A stretch of 7,524 nucleotides of DNA, taken from positions 1 to 7,524 of the forward strand of contig CALKIA010000194.1 in assembly GCA_937988705.1 (NCBI GenBank), written 5' to 3'. The stretch is from an uncultured Chloroflexota bacterium. GTDB taxonomy: Bacteria; Chloroflexota; Anaerolineae; Aggregatilineales; Phototrophicaceae. Positions 1-6,549 of the stretch are shown one piece after another (position 1 is the first letter of the stretch; the number at the start of each line of letters is the position of its first letter). Below the pieces are notes generated by a model. It saw only the letters and a list, made by a program, of their open reading frames with translations, was not told the origin of the DNA and did no database searches. The position numbers and the translations under genes were made by a program.

Positions 1-2
1 TG

Positions 3-3000
3 GGGCGCAACTGGGTGACGACCATGCGCTACTTCATCCCGATCTACCCGGCGCTCGTGCTGTTGGCAGCGTGGGGGTTGATGAGCATATACCGCTCCGC
101 GCGGGGTTATCGGCGGACGGTGGCGGGGGTGTTGATCGGCGTGACGGCGGTATTTACCGTCGTCTGGGCGTTGATGTTCACCAATATCTACCGGAATATG
201 CTCACCCGCGTGCAGGCCAGCTACTGGGTGTGGGAAAACGCTTCCGGCGACTTTTCCATGAATATCGAAACAGCGGACGGCACATCCGCACCGCTCATTA
301 ACATCCCGGTGACCAACTCGATGTATGGCACAACCACCGGCGATGATCTCGCGCAGCATGTCACCCGCTATCACCCCGGTTATCCGAGCTCTTCGTATAC
401 TTTCAAACCAGATGCTTCGGGGATCGTGACGACGATTTACGCGCCGCACCTCGGCGATCCGCAGGATGAACCGGATCTCGAAGTGATCTCGTTCACCATC
501 ACCGAACCGGATGGGACGGTCCTCACGACCGCTCGGCTCGAACAGAACCTGACGCGGGATAACAGCATCGTTGGAGACAGCTATGAAATTCCGCTCGATG
601 CCCCTCTGACCGTGGTGGAAGGCGAGGAATACGTCTTCAACGTCAGCGTGCCGCTCGGTGAGGAAATCATCAGCGGCGGTTCGATTCTGACGTGGGAAGG
701 CGCGTGGGACGATCCGTTCCCGATCAACACGTGCGAACTGCCGTTCGGCGTGACGCTGGCGGATAGTCCGCCGCCCGGTCTGGTCATGGATGCGCGCGAC
801 TGCCGTCGTATGGATCCCGGTTGGGGGCTGGTGAGCGGCTACCAGCAGGATATGGTCTACGAGGACGAGGAATTCAAGCGCGTCAATGTGCTGCGGACGC
901 TCGACAACAGCGATTACATCGTCATCAGCAGCAACCGCTTCTACGATACACTGTCGCGGAATCCCGCGCGCTGGCCGTGGACGAATTTCTACTATGACCA
1001 GCTGTTTGCGGGTGAACTGGGCTATAACCTCGCCGCAGTTTTTCAAGAAACCTATGAATGGGGGCCGCTGCGCGTCAGCGACCAGCATCTACCGTTCTAC
1101 GACTCGCCGGAATGGCTGAATGAGTTTGAGGCGGAAGAAGCCTTCCACGTTTACGATCATCCGGTGGTCATGATCTTCCAGAAGCGGGCTGATTATGATC
1201 GGCAGGCGGTCGCGGATTTGCTCTTCAGCGTGCCCGTGGTGCGCGTTTCCGGTTTCAACCAGAACTGCCTGCCGGATCTCGACTGGGGCTATTGCGATAC
1301 GACCATTGCCAATATCTCAACCATCTCGTCAGATGAAATTGACCGCGCGCCGACCGATTATCAGTTCACCGCGGAACTGCGCGAAACGCAGGCCGCTGGC
1401 GGCACCTGGTCCGAGCGCTTTGACTCCGCTAGCATCATCAATACCAGCCCGGTCGTCGGCATCATCATGTGGTGGCTAACGGTCGTGCTGTTCGGGTGGC
1501 TGACTTTCCCGCTCCTGTTCACGCTGCTGCCGGGGCTAGCAGATCGCGGGTTTGCGCTCGGTAAATTCGTCGGCATGTTCATCGTCGCGTGGGCGACATG
1601 GTTCGCCGCTAGTCTGCGCGTGCCGGTCTGGTCGCAGATCGGCGTACTCGCGGCGTTGATCCTCGTAGCGGCGATCGGTCTGGCGGTGCTGTGGCAGCGC
1701 CGCGGGGAATTTGTCGAGTATCTGCGTGCGCACTGGCGGCGACTGCTCGTCATCGAGCTCGTGACGCTGGCCGCGTTCGGGTTGTTCCTGTTCATTCGCC
1801 TGACCAACCCGGATCTGTGGCATCCGAGCTTCGGCGGCGAAAAGCCGATGGATTTCGCCTACTTCAACGGCGTGCTGCGCAGTACGGTTTTCCCGCCCAT
1901 CGACCCGTGGCAGGCGGGCGGCTACATCAATTACTACTATTTTGGCTATGTGATCGTTGGCGCGCCCGTGCTGCTGCTCGGCATCATCCCGTCGATTGCC
2001 TACAACCTCATTTTGCCGACACTGTTTGCCACCGCTGGGATCGCCGCGTTTTCGGCGGCCTTCAATGTGGTGAGCCGCCTGAACTGGAAGCGCGCGAACC
2101 CCTATTTTGCGGGCGTCGCCGCGCTGATGATGTGCGTCCTCTTCGGCAACCTCGACACGCCGCGGGTATTCTTGACGGGCGTGGCGCAGATGGGCGGCTA
2201 CACGCGCCCAACGGGCATCGAACAGTGGCTGATTCAGGACTACACCGAGACAAATGGCGTGCCGCCGGATGCCACCGGGTTTCAGGATATCGCTGACCGG
2301 GTCCAGTCCGGCAACGTACTTGACCGGGTGCGTTACGAAGTCGATATCGCGCTCGATCTCGCGGTCGCCATCGGCAATGGATTTGGCAAACTATTCAGCG
2401 GGCAGCCGCTCTCGGTTGGGGCTGAACGCTGGTTCTGGGGGCCAAGCCGCGTCTTGGGCGAGACTCCCGGCGTGGAAGGGCAGGCGATCACCGAAATGCC
2501 CATGTTCACGTTCGTCTACGGCGATCTGCATGCGCATATGATCTCCATGCCCATGCAGTTGATCATCCTCGGCTTGCTGCTTAACGAAATCCTGATCGCG
2601 GGGTCGGATACGCGCTCACGCTGGGCGCGTACGCTGGCGATTCTGCTGATCGGCGCGCTGGCCGGGATGCTGCGCGCGACGAATACGTGGGACTGGATCA
2701 CCTACATGATCCTCGGTACGGTCGGGGTCGGGTTGGCGTGGTGGCTGGCGTGGAAACGCATCGGTCGCCACTCGTTGATTGATGCAGGCTGGCGGATCGG
2801 CGGCTTTCTGGCCACCAGTTTCATCGCCGTGCTGCCTTTCACCACGTGGTATTCGAGCGTGTACAGCCGTATTTTGCCGTGGAACGACGGCAAAACGCCG
2901 ATCTGGGCGTTTTTCGACGTTCACGGTCTGTTCCTGTTCCTGTTGATCACACTGCTGGTATGGGATACGGGGCGCTGGTTCCGCAGCGTGCGGGTCAAGG

Positions 3001-4016
3001 CGCTGCGCGGGACGCGGCCATATCTGCTCGGCGGGATCGTGCTGGTGCTGACCGTGCTGCTGGTGGCGCTCTACCTCTCGATGCGTGAATATCAGGTGAC
3101 GATTATCGTCGTGCCGCTCCTGTTGTGGACGGCGGCACTGCTCCTACGTTCCGGTCAAAGCCGTCCGATGCAGTTCCTGCTGTTGATCTCCGCGCTGGCG
3201 CTTGGGTTGACGCTCGGCGTGGAATATGTCGTACTGGACGGCGATATTGGCCGCCAGAACACGATCTTCAAGTTCTACATGCAGGTGTGGCTGATGTTTA
3301 GCGTGATGGGCGGCGCGGTCGCGGCGTGGATGTTCGCGAGTCTCGATAGTTGGCGTCCGGTGCTGCGCAACACGTGGTCGGTGGCCTTCGCCGTGCTGGT
3401 GACGATTGCGGCCATGTTCCCTATTATGGCGTCACAGGGGAAATCGGTTTTCCGCTTCGATCAGGAGCAGCCGTTCACGCTGGACGGCGCGGAGTTCATG
3501 AAATATTCCACGCAGTGGGAAGCGGACGATCTGGTGACGGCCGTTGACCCCACGGTGACACCGTTTGACCTGAACAACGACTACCAGCTCATCCGCTGGA
3601 TGCAGGAGAATATTCAAGGCTCGCCGACGATTGTCGAAGGTCTGAGCGACAGCACGCAGTACCGTTGGAACGGGCGCATTTCGATTTATACCGGCTTGCC
3701 CGCCGTGCTCGGTTGGCATTTCCATCAGTGGCAGCAGCGCACAATGGAATGGACACGCCAGTTTGTCGACAAACGTTATGCGAATGTGGTCGCGTTCTAC
3801 AATTCGCCGAGTGTCGATTATGCGTGGCAGTTCCTGCACTACTACGATGTGAGCTATATCGTCGTGGGCAATATTGAGCGGGCGTACTTTCGACCTGATC
3901 GGCTGGCGAAGTTCGAGGACATGGTCGAGGCGGGGTTGCTGACAGTGGTCTATGAACAGGGCAACACAACCCTGTATGAAGTAAACAAAGATGCTCGCTT
4001 ATTGGAGCAGGGCTGA
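3..4016 (+). CDS. Probable glycosyltransferase-DUF2298 fusion membrane protein, 5' end cut by window edge
   Basis: Seen: the frame is open to the left edge, with four sense codons (G-R-N-W) before the GTG at 15, so neither GTG 15 nor ATG 24 need be the real start. Numbering from GTG 15 as residue 1, helices lie at about 6-26 and 35-57, a soluble region at 58-476, and then a many-helix module to residue 1333. That module holds EKPMDFA (609-615), DPW (630-632), YYYFGY (640-645), WFWGPSRVL (806-814), GDLHAH (836-841), NTWDW (890-894), NTIFKFY (1082-1088), TGLPAVLGW (1226-1234) and GNIER (1285-1289). Known: the YYY signature and this motif order mark the DUF2298 / Chlor_Arch_YYY family (PF10060, TIGR03662), whose biochemical activity is unknown to me. 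The N-terminal RYFIPIYPALVLLAAWGL resembles the last helices of PMT/ArnT-type glycosyltransferases. Inferred: an upstream glycosyltransferase fused to an ectodomain and a DUF2298 module, acting in the cytoplasmic membrane on lipid-linked sugars. The family call is firm; the fusion is likely, and the function is tentative. Confidence 0.88.
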   Translation, partial: GRNWVTTMRYFIPIYPALVLLAAWGLMSIYRSARGYRRTVAGVLIGVTAVFTVVWALMFTNIYRNMLTRVQASYWVWENASGDFSMNIETADGTSAPLINIPVTNSMYGTTTGDDLAQHVTRYHPGYPSSSYTFKPDASGIVTTIYAPHLGDPQDEPDLEVISFTITEPDGTVLTTARLEQNLTRDNSIVGDSYEIPLDAPLTVVEGEEYVFNVSVPLGEEIISGGSILTWEGAWDDPFPINTCELPFGVTLADSPPPGLVMDARDCRRMDPGWGLVSGYQQDMVYEDEEFKRVNVLRTLDNSDYIVISSNRFYDTLSRNPARWPWTNFYYDQLFAGELGYNLAAVFQETYEWGPLRVSDQHLPFYDSPEWLNEFEAEEAFHVYDHPVVMIFQKRADYDRQAVADLLFSVPVVRVSGFNQNCLPDLDWGYCDTTIANISTISSDEIDRAPTDYQFTAELRETQAAGGTWSERFDSASIINTSPVVGIIMWWLTVVLFGWLTFPLLFTLLPGLADRGFALGKFVGMFIVAWATWFAASLRVPVWSQIGVLAALILVAAIGLAVLWQRRGEFVEYLRAHWRRLLVIELVTLAAFGLFLFIRLTNPDLWHPSFGGEKPMDFAYFNGVLRSTVFPPIDPWQAGGYINYYYFGYVIVGAPVLLLGIIPSIAYNLILPTLFATAGIAAFSAAFNVVSRLNWKRANPYFAGVAALMMCVLFGNLDTPRVFLTGVAQMGGYTRPTGIEQWLIQDYTETNGVPPDATGFQDIADRVQSGNVLDRVRYEVDIALDLAVAIGNGFGKLFSGQPLSVGAERWFWGPSRVLGETPGVEGQAITEMPMFTFVYGDLHAHMISMPMQLIILGLLLNEILIAGSDTRSRWARTLAILLIGALAGMLRATNTWDWITYMILGTVGVGLAWWLAWKRIGRHSLIDAGWRIGGFLATSFIAVLPFTTWYSSVYSRILPWNDGKTPIWAFFDVHGLFLFLLITLLVWDTGRWFRSVRVKALRGTRPYLLGGIVLVLTVLLVALYLSMREYQVTIIVVPLLLWTAALLLRSGQSRPMQFLLLISALALGLTLGVEYVVLDGDIGRQNTIFKFYMQVWLMFSVMGGAVAAWMFASLDSWRPVLRNTWSVAFAVLVTIAAMFPIMASQGKSVFRFDQEQPFTLDGAEFMKYSTQWEADDLVTAVDPTVTPFDLNNDYQLIRWMQENIQGSPTIVEGLSDSTQYRWNGRISIYTGLPAVLGWHFHQWQQRTMEWTRQFVDKRYANVVAFYNSPSVDYAWQFLHYYDVSYIVVGNIERAYFRPDRLAKFEDMVEAGLLTVVYEQGNTTLYEVNKDARLLEQG
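186..1442 (+). other. Extracytoplasmic region of the first gene, partly beta-rich
   Basis: Residues 58-476 (numbering from GTG 15) contain no membrane segment and sit between a two-helix hairpin and the DUF2298 module. Residues about 123-232 alternate hydrophobic and polar positions with turns and read like a beta-sandwich (for example VISFTITEPDGTVL and YVFNVSVPLG). Residues about 296-391, with SDYIVISSNRFYDTLSRNP and YDHPVVMIFQK, look like a mixed alpha/beta segment of the kind I associate with the soluble tails of Chloroflexota PMT-like glycosyltransferases. The region has exactly four cysteines, at 240, 263, 418 and 427. An outer-face location is inferred from the disulfide-like pairing and from glycosyltransferase topology. 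The fold and the boundaries are estimates made by eye. Confidence 0.55.
1443..4013 (+). other. DUF2298 (YYY) module of the first gene, paralogous to the next gene
   Basis: Residues 477-1333 align by motif order with nearly all of the following 835-residue protein. The match begins at LLPGLADRGFALGKFVG, which pairs with LRCLPDRGYTLARALG there, and ends at the G-x-IER motif and a short soluble tail. Two anchor spacings are identical: EKPM to YYY is 31 residues in both copies, and TGLP to IER is 62 in both. Others differ: YYY to the D-x-H-x-H site is 197 residues here and 157 in the neighbour, while NTWD to NT-x-FKFY is 192 here and 236 there. The module is complete and unbroken, which supports a functional domain and not a decaying duplicate. 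Confidence 0.8.
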
Positions 4017-4017
4017 C

Positions 4018-4026
4018 GGGGAAGGG
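4018..4026 (+). promoter_or_regulatory. Ribosome binding site deciding a GTG start
   Basis: The purine run GGGGAAGGG lies in the 16-base gap after the stop of the first gene and ends 6 bases before the GTG at 4033. An in-frame TAA at 4027-4029 lies between this site and the GTG, so no earlier in-frame start is possible, and the downstream sequence reads directly into a conserved hydrophobic N-terminus. Together these fix the GTG as the start with good confidence. The short gap suggests translation after termination on a shared transcript. Confidence 0.7.
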
Positions 4027-4032
4027 TAACCG

Positions 4033-6540
4033 GTGAACGTGTTCGATTGGCTTCCCCGCGAAGGGGGTATCGTCCTCAGTTGGTGGGCGCTGGTGACCGC
4101 GGCCGGGATCGGCGTAATGCCGCTCAGTTTTCGCGTACTGCGCTGCCTGCCAGATCGCGGTTACACGCTGGCACGCGCGCTCGGTTTACTGCTGACAGGT
4201 TTTGTCTTCTGGCTGCTGGCGTCGTTTGGCTTCATTCGCAACACACCCGGCTCCATGATCCTCGCGTGGGTGATCGTGCTGGTGGCGGGCTTAGTGCTCT
4301 ATCTGCGCGAGCCCATCGATCTGCGGGCGTGGTGGCGCGAGAACCGCCGCGTTGTGCTCGTTGGCGAAGTGCTGTTCTTCGTCCTGTTGTTCACGTGGGC
4401 GATTTTCCGCGCGCATCAGAACGCGATCACTTTCACCGAGAAGCCGATGGAACTCGCGTTCCTGTCGTCGGTGATGCGCTCCGAGGTGTTTCCACCCGCT
4501 GATCCGTGGTTGTCGGGCTATGCGATCAGCTATTACTATTTCGGCTATGTGATCGCCGGGATGCTTTCGCTGTTGAGCGGTATCAGCAGCACGGTCGGCT
4601 TCAATATGACCTCCGCGCTGTTGTTCGCGCTGACCGGGATCGGCGCGTTCGGCGTGGTCTACAACCTCGTGCGGTCGCGGGCGAACGGGGCAGGTGAACC
4701 GAAACAGAGCGCAGCCATCTGGACGGGGATTATCGGCATGGTCTTCGTCGTGCTGTTGGGTAACTTCCAGTTAGCGCTGGTTGAAGTGCCGTACCAGACC
4801 AACGCCGCCTCGCAGGAATATCTTGCGTTCTGGGATATGAACGAACGCCAGAATCAGATTGGCGGGCAGGGCAGCGCTGACCTCAACGAGTGGGACAACT
4901 GGTGGTGGTTCCGCAGCGCGCGCGTGCTCAACGACCGTAACTTCGATGGCTCACGCGAAGAAGTGATCGACGAATTCCCGCAGTTCAGTTTCCTCCTGTC
5001 GGATAATCATCCGCACGTGCTGTCGCTGCCGTTCGCAGTGCTGGCGCTCGGACTGGCGCTCAACGTTGTGCTGGGCCGACGCAAGCCGAACTGGAGTGAA
5101 ACGGTGCTCTACGGGCTGGTGATCGGTGGACTGATTTTTCTCAATACATGGGACGGCCCGATTTACGCGGCGGCGATTATTGGCGCAGATGCCGTGCGTC
5201 GCCTGATTCGGCATGGTCGCTTGACGGTAGATGACCTGCTTGGTCTGTTTGGTTTGGGGGCGCTGCTGCTGGTAGTGGCGCTGGTCGCCTACCTGCCGTT
5301 CATTATCCCGTTCCGGTCGCAGGCGGCGGGCATCGTGCCGAACCTTGTCTACCCGACGCTGTTTCGCCAGTTTTTCGTCAATTTTGGGCCGCTGCTGCTG
5401 ATCCTCGCGCCCTTCCTCGCAGTGGAACTGTGGCGCGGACGCGGAACGCTCAACTGGCGCTTTGCCATTCAGACCGGGCTGATCGTGCTCGGCGCGCTGA
5501 TGCTGGTACTGGTGTTGTTCTCATTCGTCGGTTACGTGATTCCGGCGCTGCGCGATCAGGTCGGCGGCTTTATCGAAAGCAATGGCGGTCTGGAACGCGT
5601 GCTCAGCCTTGCGCTGAGCAAACGGCTGACGCATTCGCTGACGGCGCTTGTGTTGACACTCGGTGTGATTCTGGTGCTGGCGCGGCTGTTCCCACGGGCG
5701 CGGCGTTCGAGCTTCGCTGAGCCGGAAACGTCGACCGCACCGATGTATCCCCCGGCGACGGGTTTCGCGCTGCTGCTGGTCGGCATCGGCCTGATGTTGA
5801 CACTCACGCCGGAATTCGTGTACCTGCGCGATAACTTCAGTACGCGCATGAACACGGTCTTTAAGTTCTACTATGGCGCATGGCTGGTGTGGAGTGTTGC
5901 CGCCGCGTACGCTGTTTATACCATCGTCTCTGATCATCAGCTCAAGCGTCCGGCGCTGGCACTGCGCGCCGCTTTTGTCGGCGGGCTGGCGGTAGTCATG
6001 ACGCTCGGCCTGATGTTCCCGGTCGCCGGGGTGTATCACCGCGCGGTTGTCGAGGCGGGGCGCACTTTTGGCGAAATACCCATCACGCTGGACGGTGGTC
6101 CATCGTTCACGTGGGCCGATGATTATCAGGTGGCCATGTGCTTGGGAACGCTGGTTGAAGGCAACGACGTGACCGTCGCGCAGGCGGTCGGCGGGCAGTA
6201 TCACGGCGAATTTGGTACGGTCGCTACGCTGACAGGACTGCCCGTTCTGCTCAACTGGGTGGGACATCAGCAGCAGTGGCGCGGCGTGGAAGGCTATGCG
6301 CAGTTGAGTGGTACGCGCGATGCTGACCTTCAGACACTGTATACCTCGCCCACGTGGCGCGACTCAGCCATCATGATCGGCCGCTACGGTATCGATTATG
6401 TGGTCTTCGGCACGATTGAGCGTTCGACGTTTGGCGCGGAAAATGAAATCAAATTTCTCGATAATCTGGAAGTTATCTGTGAGTCCGGCAGCAGTCGCAT
6501 CTATCGTGTCACGCCGGACACGGTCTTGTTCAGCCAGTAG
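4033..6540 (+). CDS. DUF2298 / YYY-family polytopic membrane protein
   Basis: Seen: 835 residues with about 15-16 hydrophobic segments by eye. Motifs in order are EKPMELA (136-142), DPW (157-159), SYYYFGY (166-172), WWWFRSARVL (290-299), SDNHPH (323-328), NTWDG (371-375), RMNTVFKFYY (605-614), TGLPVLLNW (734-742) with HQQQWRG at 745-751, and FGTIER (792-797). These match the DUF2298 module of the preceding gene, so the two are tandem paralogs; this copy lacks the glycosyltransferase and ectodomain part. Known: PF10060 / TIGR03662 proteins occur in Chloroflexota and some archaea, often beside GT-C-like membrane proteins, with no established reaction that I can name. Inferred: a membrane enzyme or partner in surface glycan assembly. 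The final roughly 130 residues, from about 700, form a soluble extramembrane tail. Oddities are a Q at 717 and a T at 729 where the paralog has E and R. The start is GTG, fixed by an in-frame stop just upstream. Confidence 0.93.
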   Translation: MNVFDWLPREGGIVLSWWALVTAAGIGVMPLSFRVLRCLPDRGYTLARALGLLLTGFVFWLLASFGFIRNTPGSMILAWVIVLVAGLVLYLREPIDLRAWWRENRRVVLVGEVLFFVLLFTWAIFRAHQNAITFTEKPMELAFLSSVMRSEVFPPADPWLSGYAISYYYFGYVIAGMLSLLSGISSTVGFNMTSALLFALTGIGAFGVVYNLVRSRANGAGEPKQSAAIWTGIIGMVFVVLLGNFQLALVEVPYQTNAASQEYLAFWDMNERQNQIGGQGSADLNEWDNWWWFRSARVLNDRNFDGSREEVIDEFPQFSFLLSDNHPHVLSLPFAVLALGLALNVVLGRRKPNWSETVLYGLVIGGLIFLNTWDGPIYAAAIIGADAVRRLIRHGRLTVDDLLGLFGLGALLLVVALVAYLPFIIPFRSQAAGIVPNLVYPTLFRQFFVNFGPLLLILAPFLAVELWRGRGTLNWRFAIQTGLIVLGALMLVLVLFSFVGYVIPALRDQVGGFIESNGGLERVLSLALSKRLTHSLTALVLTLGVILVLARLFPRARRSSFAEPETSTAPMYPPATGFALLLVGIGLMLTLTPEFVYLRDNFSTRMNTVFKFYYGAWLVWSVAAAYAVYTIVSDHQLKRPALALRAAFVGGLAVVMTLGLMFPVAGVYHRAVVEAGRTFGEIPITLDGGPSFTWADDYQVAMCLGTLVEGNDVTVAQAVGGQYHGEFGTVATLTGLPVLLNWVGHQQQWRGVEGYAQLSGTRDADLQTLYTSPTWRDSAIMIGRYGIDYVVFGTIERSTFGAENEIKFLDNLEVICESGSSRIYRVTPDTVLFSQ

Positions 6541-6543
6541 GGA
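6539..6543 (+). promoter_or_regulatory. Probable ribosome binding site overlapping the previous stop codon
   Basis: AGGGA overlaps the last two bases of the TAG stop of the second gene and ends 6 bases before the ATG at 6550. The spacing is normal for a Shine-Dalgarno site. The overlap with the stop implies that a terminating ribosome is already placed to start the next gene, consistent with translational coupling in an operon. Confidence 0.6.
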
Positions 6544-6549
6544 ATCTGT

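Noticed and set aside
15..26. GTG at 15 or ATG at 24 as the true start of the first gene
   Set aside because: The frame is open to the left edge, no ribosome site is visible in the few bases available, and the encoded sequence looks like the interior of a glycosyltransferase.
1361..1807. Minus-strand open frame of 148 codons opposite the first gene
   Set aside because: Its S/R/N/P-rich composition has no recognisable motif, and the opposite strand encodes conserved membrane segments.
1691..2296. Plus-strand open frame of 201 codons in another phase within the first gene
   Set aside because: It is R-, A- and G-rich and overlaps the YYY motif region of the real frame. It is a frame-shifted shadow of it and gives no sign of a real frameshift.
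2523..2537. D-L-H-A-H as a zinc protease site
   Set aside because: It lacks the HExxH pattern and lies inside a DUF2298 membrane module with its own conserved context.
4017..4032. Promoter or terminator between the first and second genes
   Set aside because: The gap is only 16 bases and holds just a purine-rich ribosome site; there is no room for a hairpin with a T-run or for promoter boxes.
5521..6267. Long minus-strand open frame of 248 codons
   Set aside because: It lies opposite the well-supported second gene and is rich in R, Q and H with no domain signal, as expected for an antisense shadow in GC-rich DNA.
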